Shown piece by piece: positions 1 to 5,614 of a stretch of 11,668 nt of DNA. Source of the DNA: an uncultured Chloroflexota bacterium (GTDB taxonomy: Bacteria; Chloroflexota; Anaerolineae; Aggregatilineales; Phototrophicaceae); NCBI GenBank assembly GCA_937864975.1, contig CALMDI010000411.1, positions 1 through 11,668 on the forward strand. Direction: 5' to 3'. A program made the translations under genes and the position numbers. The notes under the pieces were generated by a model, which saw only the letters and a program-made list of their open reading frames with translations, searched no databases and was not told the origin of the DNA. The stretch's first letter is position 1. Every line of letters begins with the position of its first letter.

Positions 1-157
1 CGCTTGTCCCTACAAAGATGTTGTGAACCCTTGTAACCTTCAAACTAAATTTGATACGATTGCCCTGAAACTGACCCTTTGGCAGATTGACGCCTCACTG
101 GATGAGTTAATTATCTGGCTCTATGACGTTTCCTGCGCAAGATTTGATGAAATAAAA

Positions 158-195
158 ATCCCTTCTCTAACTCAACATCTATTTAGAGAAGGGAT
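158..195. terminator. Hairpin, terminator-like on the minus strand
   Basis: Perfect inverted repeat: ATCCCTTCTCTAA (158-170) pairs with TTAGAGAAGGGAT (183-195) around a 12-base loop. The plus strand has AATAAAAA just before the stem, so on the minus strand the hairpin is followed by a T-run, as in an intrinsic terminator. There is no T-run on the plus side and no minus-strand gene just to the right that needs ending. It may instead be part of a repeated module, since the hairpin at 878-907 has the same layout. Confidence 0.5.
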
Positions 196-200
196 ATTCG

Positions 201-234
201 GCTAACAGCTAATGACTATCGGCTAATAACTTCC
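201..234 (+). repeat. Degenerate 7-bp tandem repeat array (GCTAAYN type)
   Basis: Directly after the hairpin the sequence reads in 7-base steps: GCTAACA (201-207), GCTAATG (208-214), ACTATCG (215-221), GCTAATA (222-228), then ACTTCC. Three of four units fit GCTAAYN. The period of seven is kept even in the mismatched unit. Short degenerate heptamer arrays are known between genes in some bacteria (for example the STRR repeats of cyanobacteria). Whether this is the same class is inference. Confidence 0.7.
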
Positions 235-291
235 CTCTAACATTTCACATCGCATTAAAGTGTCAAAAGGAACGCAAATGATAGAACATTA

Positions 292-333
292 GTGCTAAAC
301 TGAGCACTGATAACTGTTTACTGAGGACTCTCT
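292..333 (+). repeat. Degenerate 7-bp tandem repeat array (ACTGANN type) carrying the RBS
   Basis: The 42 bases before the helix-turn-helix gene read in 7-base steps: GTGCTAA, ACTGAGC (299-305), ACTGATA (306-312), ACTGTTT (313-319), ACTGAGG (320-326), ACTCTCT (327-333), then one C and the ATG at 335. The GAGG in the fifth unit lies 8 bases before the ATG and is the apparent ribosome-binding site, so the repeat array supplies the translation signal. Confidence 0.75.
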
Positions 334-334
334 C

Positions 335-874
335 ATGTCTAAACGCTACACTTCTGAACATAAAATCGCCGTTCTAGCACTGCTCGATGCCAACGGCGGC
401 AGCGTCTTGCTCACCGCCGCCCAGTGTGGAATTCCTCAACGTACCTTACGTGCGTGGAAGGCAGACCGTACTCAACGGCAGCAAGACGTTCACCAATTGC
501 CGCCGTCTGCCCAACGGCAGCAGGACGGGAGCGAACTGCCGCCATCTACCGAAGGGCGGCAAGACGACGCTGAATTGTTGCCGCCGTCCCCTGGACGGCA
601 GCAGCACGATAGCGAATGGCAAGATGAAGACGAGATTATGCGACTACGGAACTACGTTCAGCAAACGGCGTTGAGAATTGCGGCAAAACTTTCTAGCGAA
701 CTGGAATCGCCGGTTCTCTTTCACAAAGTCAGCGCTCTCAACGGTTTATTAGACCGTCTCACCAAAATCGAAAACGCTTTTCCTAAGACCAAGCCTGCAC
801 TTGTAATTCGCGTCGTGCATGAACGTGACTCTACGACTGTCTACCCATCAAAGCGTGATACTGATGATGAATAA
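335..874 (+). CDS. Helix-turn-helix protein with internal tandem repeats
   Basis: Protein of 179 residues. Residues 5-44 form a helix-turn-helix of the transposase/Psq or small-terminase style: YTSEHKIAVLALL, then an ANGGS turn, then GIPQRTLRAWKAD as the recognition helix. Residues 47-95 are a low-complexity Gln/Pro/Asp linker made of three tandem units of 13, 13 and 14 residues and a partial fourth. Residues 100-150 are predicted helical (MRLRNYVQQTALRIAAKL, then LNGLLDRLTKIENAF), as in small HTH proteins annotated as terminase-small-subunit-like or transposase-accessory. The C-terminus is charged (DTDDE). The ATG has a GAGG 8 bases upstream, inside a heptamer repeat array. Base composition is lower in GC than the genes to its right, and hairpins and repeats frame it, which suggests transfer. 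No partner gene (transposase, large terminase) is visible, so function is unknown; DNA binding is inferred from the HTH alone. Confidence 0.75.
   Translation: MSKRYTSEHKIAVLALLDANGGSVLLTAAQCGIPQRTLRAWKADRTQRQQDVHQLPPSAQRQQDGSELPPSTEGRQDDAELLPPSPGRQQHDSEWQDEDEIMRLRNYVQQTALRIAAKLSSELESPVLFHKVSALNGLLDRLTKIENAFPKTKPALVIRVVHERDSTTVYPSKRDTDDE
473..619 (+). repeat. In-frame 39/42-bp tandem repeat inside the HTH gene
   Basis: Four copies start at 473, 512, 551 and 593 (the last partial, to about 619), so the period is 39, 39 and 42 bases. They encode QRQQDVHQLPPSA, QRQQDGSELPPST, EGRQDDAELLPPSP and GRQQHDSEW. Copies also match in DNA (CGGCAGCA followed by GAC, ending TGCCGCC in the first two). Each complete copy carries a short dyad, CGGCA against TGCCG. 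Frame is kept throughout, so the repeat works as protein sequence. Confidence 0.85.
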
Positions 875-877
875 AAA

Positions 878-907
878 CCCCTCTCTATCGAGCACGTCGG
901 AGAGGGG
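878..907. terminator. Hairpin just after the HTH gene
   Basis: CCCCTCTC (878-885) pairs with GAGAGGGG (900-907), with a smaller CGA/TCG pair inside the 14-base loop. It begins 3 bases after the TAA at 872-874. As at 158-195, the A-run precedes the stem on the plus strand and there is no T-run after it. It may end transcription of the HTH gene as a strong stem without a U-tract, or act on the minus strand. The flanking text GATGAATAAAAAC is close to GATGAAATAAAAAT at 146-159. Confidence 0.5.
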
Positions 908-918
908 TAACATATCTT

Positions 919-956
919 GCTGATCGCTGACGGCTGATCGCTAACTGCTAATCGCT
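919..956 (+). repeat. Degenerate 7-bp tandem repeat array (GCTRAYN type)
   Basis: Five consecutive heptamers: GCTGATC (919), GCTGACG (926), GCTGATC (933), GCTAACT (940) and GCTAATC (947), then GCT and CTTCCG. All five begin GCTRA. It follows the hairpin at 878-907 by 11 bases, the same order as hairpin 158-195 followed by array 201-234. It lies in the 111-base gap before the membrane protein gene at 986. Confidence 0.8.
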
Positions 957-985
957 TCCGCCCTTCCACCGAGGCGACTGCGCTC

Positions 986-1891
986 ATGACGACCACGCGG
1001 CTCTGGCACGCGCTCAAACGAGTGTCCCCAAGCGACCCGGTCTATCGTCGCGCCGCGACCCCCGGCGAACCCTACGCGCGGAGTCTATCGTTTGGCGCGC
1101 GGCTGGCGGTGGTCGGGCTGCTGATTCTGTTGTTTTGCGGCGGCATCAGCCTCGCGCCCGAAGCGACGTGGCTCGTCGTCTTTGGCGCGCTGGTTATTCT
1201 GCCGCTCGGTTATATCCTGCTGAATGGCACCCTGAGCGGCGTCGGCTGGACGGTTCATATCGCCGAGGACATCAGTCGGGAACAGGCTCAAGGCTCGTTT
1301 GATCTGCTGTCGGCGCTGCCCCACGGCGCGCCCGGCGCAAGCTGGCGGCTGTGCGCGGCGGCGCTCAGCCGGCATGGCGCCTTCGGCAGTGAAGACGCCG
1401 AGCGCGTCTGGATTCTGCGGACAATCTTTTTCCTCGTCGCGCTAGTCGCCTATATTATCGTCGCCAACCGTCCCGGCGACTGGATACCCGAATCCGACCG
1501 CTCATTTCTCGGCATCCTCAACCTGATCGCGCTCCTGATCGCCATTCGCATCGACGATATTCAGTCCGTGGTTGCCAGCGGGCTGGTCGGTATGCTCGTG
1601 CCAACAATCGTGCGCGATCCGGTCATGACCCGCCTGAGCGCCATCGGCGGCTTTTTGCTCGTCCAGATCGGCAGCTATGCCCTCGTGGGGCTGCTCGGTT
1701 TCGCGCTCCTGCCCGACGCGCTGGCGGCGCTCGGCGTCGGCGCGCTTGCCGCCAGCATTGCGCTGCCCATCGGGCGAGTGATGCTCTTTTTCGCCGTGCG
1801 CGAAGGCGTTAACCGGGCGCTCTGGCATTGGCTGGCGCGCAGCTTCGGAGAGCATCCGCGCGAGATGGAAGCCCTCTCCGGCGTTCGCTAG
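986..1891 (+). CDS. ABC-2 permease-like integral membrane protein (first of two paralogues)
   Basis: Protein of 301 residues with about six or seven hydrophobic segments (roughly 37-55, 62-80, 144-160, 174-188, 193-208, 219-243 and 247-271), so an inner-membrane protein. Between the second and third lies EDISREQAQGSFDLLSALPHG (94-114), shaped like the coupling segment of ABC-2 type permeases (ERxxGTxELLLxxP). It is a paralogue of the next gene: both share the N-terminal pattern WHALxxxxxxxPxxRRA, the FDLLS segment, IDxxQSxVxxxLVGMxxPxIxR (189-210 here) and a C-terminal LFFxxRE. The shared N-terminus supports this ATG; a GAGG lies 11 bases upstream, so the ribosome-binding site is weak. The stop is 4 bases before the next ATG, so the two are co-translated. 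Role is inferred: half of an export permease, partner ATPase not in the window. A non-transporter membrane role is also possible. Confidence 0.8.
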   Translation: MTTTRLWHALKRVSPSDPVYRRAATPGEPYARSLSFGARLAVVGLLILLFCGGISLAPEATWLVVFGALVILPLGYILLNGTLSGVGWTVHIAEDISREQAQGSFDLLSALPHGAPGASWRLCAAALSRHGAFGSEDAERVWILRTIFFLVALVAYIIVANRPGDWIPESDRSFLGILNLIALLIAIRIDDIQSVVASGLVGMLVPTIVRDPVMTRLSAIGGFLLVQIGSYALVGLLGFALLPDALAALGVGALAASIALPIGRVMLFFAVREGVNRALWHWLARSFGEHPREMEALSGVR

Positions 1892-1895
1892 CCCG

Positions 1896-2738
1896 ATGCT
1901 GACTTGGGCGTTCTGGCACGCACTGCGGCACCCGCCCGCGCGCAATCCGCTCTTTCGCCGCGCGTATACGGCGCCGGAACAGCCGATTCCCTGGTACATC
2001 GGCTGCGTGCAGGGGTTTGGGATTCTCCTGTTTTTACCGATTCTCGCGTTCGCGGGGCTGATCTACAGCATCGGCTGGAGCGTGGGCATCGCCAACCTGA
2101 TCGGCAAGGAGCGCGTGCGCGGCACGTTTGACCTGCTCAGTCTGTGTCCATCGGGACCGCTGGGCATGAGTTGGGCAATCGCGACCGGCTATCTCTATCA
2201 CCACCGCACCTTCAAAAACATCACCTCGCCGGGCAACGTGTTTATCCGGGTCATGTTAGCAGGGAGTCTCATCGCGCTTGTCGATCTTCAGGCGCTGCTC
2301 GCGCCCGGAGTCGATTGGACGATCCTGCTCTGGACGTTGTTGAGTCGCCTGGCTGCGGCGGCGGTCGCGCTGTATATCGACCAGGTCCAATCGCTGGTTC
2401 TTGGGGCGCTCGTCGGTATGGTCATGCCGGGAATAGCGCGCGAGCGCGTCAACGCGCAGCTTTACGCTTTCGCCGCGTACATCGGAGCGCAGCTTGCGAC
2501 ATATTTTGTCACAATCATGGTTGGTTTCTACCTGATCCCCCTGCTGTTTGACCGTCTCTCGCTTGCAGGCATCGGCGCGGATGCTGTGATTGTGCTCCTT
2601 CGACTGGCGCTCTTTTTTGGGACGCGCGAGCTATTGATCCGCCTCCTCTGGCGGCGATTGGTCGAGCAGTTGAATCCCGATCCCGGTGAAATCCGCACGC
2701 TCCTGCGCGCGCATGTGGGCGGCTTCCCTCGCTATTGA
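1896..2738 (+). CDS. ABC-2 permease-like integral membrane protein (second of two paralogues)
   Basis: Protein of 280 residues, mostly hydrophobic, with segments near 36-62, 117-136, 139-160, 164-180, 189-217 and 226-243. GKERVRGTFDLLSLCPSG (70-87) is an even closer match to the ABC-2 coupling segment than in its neighbour. It shares IDQVQSLVLGALVGMVMPGI (161-180) and the closing RLALFFGTREL with the upstream paralogue, so the pair arose by tandem duplication and probably works as a heterodimer. It begins 4 bases after the previous stop, with no clear ribosome-binding site of its own, which points to translational coupling. An intrinsic terminator 40 bases after the stop ends the two-gene unit. 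No ATP-binding subunit is next to it; it would have to be encoded elsewhere or left of the window. Substrate unknown. Confidence 0.8.
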   Translation: MLTWAFWHALRHPPARNPLFRRAYTAPEQPIPWYIGCVQGFGILLFLPILAFAGLIYSIGWSVGIANLIGKERVRGTFDLLSLCPSGPLGMSWAIATGYLYHHRTFKNITSPGNVFIRVMLAGSLIALVDLQALLAPGVDWTILLWTLLSRLAAAAVALYIDQVQSLVLGALVGMVMPGIARERVNAQLYAFAAYIGAQLATYFVTIMVGFYLIPLLFDRLSLAGIGADAVIVLLRLALFFGTRELLIRLLWRRLVEQLNPDPGEIRTLLRAHVGGFPRY

Positions 2739-2777
2739 GCATCCCGAGGGATGAAAACACAGGATATGCCGCGGTAG

Positions 2778-2803
2778 GGGCGACCGAGCCGGTCGCCCGT
2801 TTT
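2778..2803 (+). terminator. Intrinsic terminator of the membrane-protein pair
   Basis: GGGCGACC (2778-2785), loop GAGCC, GGTCGCCC (2791-2798), then GTTTT. An 8-bp GC-rich stem with a short T-run. A smaller palindrome, CATCCC-GA-GGGATG, lies at 2740-2753 right after the stop. The text TAGGGGCGACC before and GGTCGCCC after resembles an interspersed palindromic repeat that I associate with several bacterial phyla, so it may be a repeat that doubles as terminator. Confidence 0.8.
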
Positions 2804-2851
2804 ACATAAAGCTCCGAACTATGCAATTCCTCTCTGAGACTGCCGTGGTTC

Positions 2852-2881
2852 TGGACGCTCGGACTCTCGCCGCGCTATAAT
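2852..2881 (+). promoter_or_regulatory. Probable sigma-70 promoter of lipA
   Basis: A perfect TATAAT lies at 2876-2881. Upstream, TGGACG (2852-2857) matches TTGACA at four of six positions with an 18-base spacer. Transcription would start near 2888, giving a leader of about 22 bases before the GTG at 2910, with GGAG at 2899-2902. The -10 is strong; the -35 is tentative. Confidence 0.65.
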
Positions 2882-2909
2882 AGGCAGACGAGCGAATTGG
2901 AGTCCTCAC

Positions 2910-3854
2910 GTGACCGACCTGATCGAACCAAACGCCATTCCCGTTGCCGACCCGCCCGGCTGGCAGCCCGACCCGAACCACCCGCGCCGCCGACCACCAT
3001 GGATCAAGGTTCGCGCGCCGCAGGGTGAGAATTACGAGCGCGTTTACCAGTTGATGCGCGGTCAAACGCTGCACACCGTGTGCGAAGAAGCCCAGTGCCC
3101 GAACATCGGCGAGTGCTGGGGGCGCGGCACGGCAACCTTCCTGATGATGGGCGACACCTGCACGCGCTCGTGCGGCTTCTGCGACATCAAAACCGGGCGT
3201 CCAAGCCCGCTCGACTGGGCAGAGCCGAACCGCATCGCGGAGGTCGTGCGCGCGCTCGGCTTGCGTCATGTCGTCATCACCAGCGTCAACCGCGACGAGC
3301 GCGCCGACGGTGGCGCGCCGATCTTCGCGATGGTCATCAAACGCATTCGCCAGCTTCAGCCCGGTTGCAGCATCGAAGTATTGATCCCCGATTTCAAAGG
3401 CAACAAAGCGGCGCTCAAAATCGTCATGGACGCGCAGCCGGAAATTCTCAATCACAACGTCGAGACGGTGCCGCGCCTGTTCAAAAAGGTGCAGCCGCAG
3501 GATCATTACGAATGGGCGATGGTCACGCTCGAAAACGCCAAGCAGATGGATCCGCTCGTCCTCACCAAGAGCGGCATCATGGTCGGCTTGGGCGAGACAT
3601 TGGACGAGGTTGTAGACGTCATGCGTGATCTCGCGGATCGCGGCGTCGACATTCTCACGGTCGGGCAGTATCTACAACCGAGCAAAAAGCACCTGCCGGT
3701 CGAGCGCTTCTACCTCCCTGAAGAATTCGACCGCATTCAGGAAATTGGACGCGAATTGGGCTTCAAGTGGGTCGAGAGCGGACCGCTGGTACGCAGCAGC
3801 TATCGCGCCGACCAGCAGGCGCGCGCCCTGTCGAAGCTGAATTTCCTTCGCTGA
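2910..3854 (+). CDS. lipA: Lipoyl synthase
   Basis: Radical-SAM enzyme that inserts two sulfurs into protein-bound octanoyl groups to make lipoyl cofactors of the 2-oxoacid dehydrogenases and glycine cleavage system; cytoplasmic. The 314 residues are of usual family length. The auxiliary-cluster cysteines C58, C63 and C69 are in CEEAQCPNIGEC, the SAM-cluster cysteines C84, C88 and C91 in CTRSCGFC, and the C-terminal serine-ligand motif RSSYR is at 295-299. Other family blocks are VITSVNRDE (122-130), LIPDF (158-162), NHNVETV (181-187), KSGIMVGLGE (220-229) and GQYLQPS (252-258). The GTG start is preceded by GGAG with a 7-base gap; an upstream TATAAT fits. The proline-rich first 30 residues are a plain N-terminal extension. 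No lipB or lplA is adjacent; the gene seems to be transcribed alone, since the next gene has its own promoter. Confidence 0.97.
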   Translation: MTDLIEPNAIPVADPPGWQPDPNHPRRRPPWIKVRAPQGENYERVYQLMRGQTLHTVCEEAQCPNIGECWGRGTATFLMMGDTCTRSCGFCDIKTGRPSPLDWAEPNRIAEVVRALGLRHVVITSVNRDERADGGAPIFAMVIKRIRQLQPGCSIEVLIPDFKGNKAALKIVMDAQPEILNHNVETVPRLFKKVQPQDHYEWAMVTLENAKQMDPLVLTKSGIMVGLGETLDEVVDVMRDLADRGVDILTVGQYLQPSKKHLPVERFYLPEEFDRIQEIGRELGFKWVESGPLVRSSYRADQQARALSKLNFLR

Positions 3855-3861
3855 TTGTCGG

Positions 3862-3889
3862 GTGACGTTTCGTGTGGAGCGGCTATAAT
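3862..3889 (+). promoter_or_regulatory. Probable sigma-70 promoter of the SH3b protein gene
   Basis: A perfect TATAAT is at 3884-3889, with GTGACG (3862-3867; four of six matches to TTGACA) 16 bases upstream. It lies in the 71-base gap between lipA and the ATG at 3926. Its position inside the longest reading frame (GTG 3872) argues against that upstream start. Confidence 0.65.
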
Positions 3890-3925
3890 ATCGGGCTGCC
3901 TGACCCACGGACTGGAGGGGATCGA

Positions 3926-4957
3926 ATGAAACGACTATTCCTACTGCTGACGGCTGTGCTGCTTGCCGTCGTCGGCGTTGGCGCGGCGAGCGCGCAGGAT
4001 GTGAACGTCGCGTTTCTCTGCGAAGACGCGAACACCAACAGCGGCGGCGCGATTACCGTAACCGGAAGCATCGACAATATTTTTGACGTCAACCGCGGGC
4101 TAACAGGGAACACCTACTGCCGCATCATCGTCAAGGACAGCGCCGTCATCACCCAGATTGCCGAAGTCGGCGATCTCGCCGTGGTCAATCGCGGCGTCAT
4201 TCAAGCGGTCGATATTTTCGGCATGTTCCCTGAAGGGGAAACGTGGAACGACCTGCGGACGCCTGTGCGTGTGTGCCTGCGCGGAACCGGCGACGTCCTG
4301 TTCCTCGATGCCGACACGTCCCGACGGAATCTGTCGCGCCTGAACGAGGCAGACAGTCCGAGCGGCTACTCGTGCGCCAGCCTGGTGCGCTCCGGGACTG
4401 TGGTGCTCGTGCCGCCCGGTCCTCCCCTTGTCGGCGTGGTCACCAATACGGACGCCGCAAACCCGGCGAGCGTGATTGACCTGACCAACTGCCAGGTGGT
4501 GACGACCTTCAACGGCGTGTTCCTGCGCCGCGAGCCGCATACGAATGCGCGCATCCGCTGGCAGTTCGAGGACAGCCAGATTTTGAACGCGACCGGCATT
4601 GCCGGCAACTGGTACCGCATCGACTTTCGCGGTCAGCCGGGCTGGCTTTCCGCCGCCTTCGTGCGTCCAATCGGCAACTGCCTCGCGCCGGATGGCAGCG
4701 TCGTCGGCACGAGCGACCCGTTCGCGCCGGGAGACGTGAACACGTTCACTCCCCTGACTAACTGCGAGATTACGACCAATTTCAACGGCGTTAACCTGCG
4801 CCGGGAGCCGAACCTTCGCGGCAGCATTCGCTGGACATTTGAAGACAGCCAGACGCTCGATGCGGTCGGCGTGAGCGGCAACTGGTATCTGATCGCCTTC
4901 CGCGGCTCCCCCGGCTGGATTAACGCGGAGTTCGTGAACGCCAGCGGCGACTGCTGA
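3926..4957 (+). CDS. Secreted protein with two bacterial SH3 (SH3b) repeats
   Basis: Protein of 343 residues starting MKRLFLLL. A Sec signal peptide spans about 1-23 with cleavage after ASA. Residues 24-165 form an N-terminal domain I do not recognise. A proline/glycine linker and two SH3b repeats follow, 186-252 and 277-343. The repeats align without gaps, 41 of 67 residues identical, sharing LRREP, IRW, FEDSQ, GNWY and PGW. Each repeat is bracketed by two cysteines (C189/C252 and C280/C343), and the N-terminal domain has four more (C32, C65, C117, C150). That makes eight in all, which suggests disulfides outside the membrane. SH3b domains often bind peptidoglycan or other wall material; that role here is inference, as no catalytic domain is visible. 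The ATG is chosen because GGAGGGG (3914-3920) sits 5 bases upstream and the promoter lies before it. A longer frame from GTG 3872 exists but would include the promoter. Confidence 0.85.
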   Translation: MKRLFLLLTAVLLAVVGVGAASAQDVNVAFLCEDANTNSGGAITVTGSIDNIFDVNRGLTGNTYCRIIVKDSAVITQIAEVGDLAVVNRGVIQAVDIFGMFPEGETWNDLRTPVRVCLRGTGDVLFLDADTSRRNLSRLNEADSPSGYSCASLVRSGTVVLVPPGPPLVGVVTNTDAANPASVIDLTNCQVVTTFNGVFLRREPHTNARIRWQFEDSQILNATGIAGNWYRIDFRGQPGWLSAAFVRPIGNCLAPDGSVVGTSDPFAPGDVNTFTPLTNCEITTNFNGVNLRREPNLRGSIRWTFEDSQTLDAVGVSGNWYLIAFRGSPGWINAEFVNASGDC

Positions 4958-4984
4958 GCGCGGGCGACGAGGCAGACAACCGAC

Positions 4985-5009
4985 GAGGGGAGCAGCCTAT
5001 GCTCCCCTC
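4985..5009 (+). terminator. Terminator-like hairpin after the SH3b protein gene
   Basis: GAGGGGAGCA (4985-4994) pairs perfectly with TGCTCCCCTC (5000-5009) around GCCTA. The following TGTGCT is a poor T-run, so termination may be partial. It starts 27 bases after the TGA at 4955-4957. Confidence 0.65.
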
Positions 5010-5068
5010 TGTGCTATGAGATGACAATTTCTGAAGGAAATTTTTGAGTTTAACCACAGGGATATCGG

Positions 5069-5527
5069 ATGTTACAGCTTGCAAAAACCATTGTCATTCA
5101 GCGTCCGATCGAAGAAGTGTTCGACGTCGCCACCTGCCTTCGCCGCTGCGTCGTCTGGTCAGCGCCGATTGTGGAAACCCGCATGATATCGGACGGTCCG
5201 GCGCGGGTCGGCGCGGAATACGAGCACACGATGAGTCTGTTCGGGCGCACCTTCAAAACGAATCCGGTGATTACACGGTGGGATCCGCCGCGCGCCTCGG
5301 AATACGCCAGCACGAAGGGTCCCATGCCCGTCCGTGTGACGTTTGAGCTGGAGACCGTCGGCGACAGTACCGAACTGACGACGATTTATGAGGCTGAAGT
5401 CCCAAATTGGGTGCGTGAGATCGGCGCGCCGCTGCTCCGAAAAATGCTCCAGCGTCAGTATGAAGCGGACTTAGAAACATTGAAGGAACTTCTGGAGAGC
5501 AGAACGCCAGTCGTCGCCCCTAACTAG
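5069..5527 (+). CDS. SRPBCC-family (START/polyketide-cyclase-like) protein
   Basis: Protein of 152 residues, the usual length for a single SRPBCC (Bet v1/START-like) fold. The start, LQLAKTIVIQRPIEEVFDVA, is the typical first strand and helix of the family. The ITRWDPPRASEYAST and VTFELETVGDSTELTTIYEAE segments (roughly 71-85 and 92-112) fit the central antiparallel sheet. The C-terminal part, 118-145, is the long helix that closes the ligand pocket. No signal peptide, so cytoplasmic. Members bind hydrophobic ligands or act as cyclases, dehydratases or co-chaperones; the ligand cannot be read from sequence. AGGGA at 5058-5062, 6 bases before the ATG, fixes the start. No clear promoter of its own; it may be read through the weak terminator upstream. 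A strong terminator follows. Confidence 0.85.
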   Translation: MLQLAKTIVIQRPIEEVFDVATCLRRCVVWSAPIVETRMISDGPARVGAEYEHTMSLFGRTFKTNPVITRWDPPRASEYASTKGPMPVRVTFELETVGDSTELTTIYEAEVPNWVREIGAPLLRKMLQRQYEADLETLKELLESRTPVVAPN

Positions 5528-5551
5528 GCTGGAATTTCTCCGCGCAATAAA

Positions 5552-5579
5552 AAGAGCGACCCAACTGGTCGCTCTTCCT
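5552..5579. terminator. Bidirectional intrinsic terminator between convergent genes
   Basis: AAGAGCGACC (5552-5561), loop CAACT, GGTCGCTCTT (5567-5576), then CCTTTCT. On the minus strand the stem is followed by TTTTTATT (complement of AATAAAAA before it). It lies 24 bases after the SRPBCC stop and 36 bases beyond the stop of the convergent ATPase gene, so it ends both. The best T-run is on the minus side. Confidence 0.85.
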
Positions 5580-5614
5580 TTCTGTACACTTTTCTACACT
5601 GGATGCGTCCCTTC

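Larger units (their letters stand above)
1..334. other. Intergenic stretch with no convincing gene
   Basis: This stretch is less GC-rich than the rest of the window. The only long frame (23-205, GTG start, also open back to the left edge) has no recognisable domain or ribosome-binding site, and it runs through a perfect inverted repeat, so I do not call it a gene. What it does hold is a 13-bp-stem hairpin (158-195), a 7-bp repeat array (201-234) and a second 7-bp repeat array ending at the start codon of the next gene (292-333). I see nothing definite in 1-150 or 240-290. No strong promoter for the gene at 335 is visible. Confidence 0.6.

Noticed and set aside
23..205. 60-codon plus-strand frame at the left edge
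   Set aside because: No domain, no ribosome-binding site, atypical composition, and it runs through a perfect hairpin and into a heptamer repeat. It is open to the left edge, so a gene tail cannot be fully excluded.
473..619. CRISPR-like or satellite array
   Set aside because: Units are contiguous with no spacers, diverged, and in phase with a coding frame; no cas genes.
387..674. Second frame inside the HTH gene
   Set aside because: It reads the same 39-bp repeats in another frame, which keeps it open by repetition; the frame with the HTH domain and a ribosome-binding site is the real one.
3872..3925. Upstream GTG start for the SH3b protein
   Set aside because: It lies inside the -35/-10 region, has no ribosome-binding site and would bury the signal peptide behind 18 residues.
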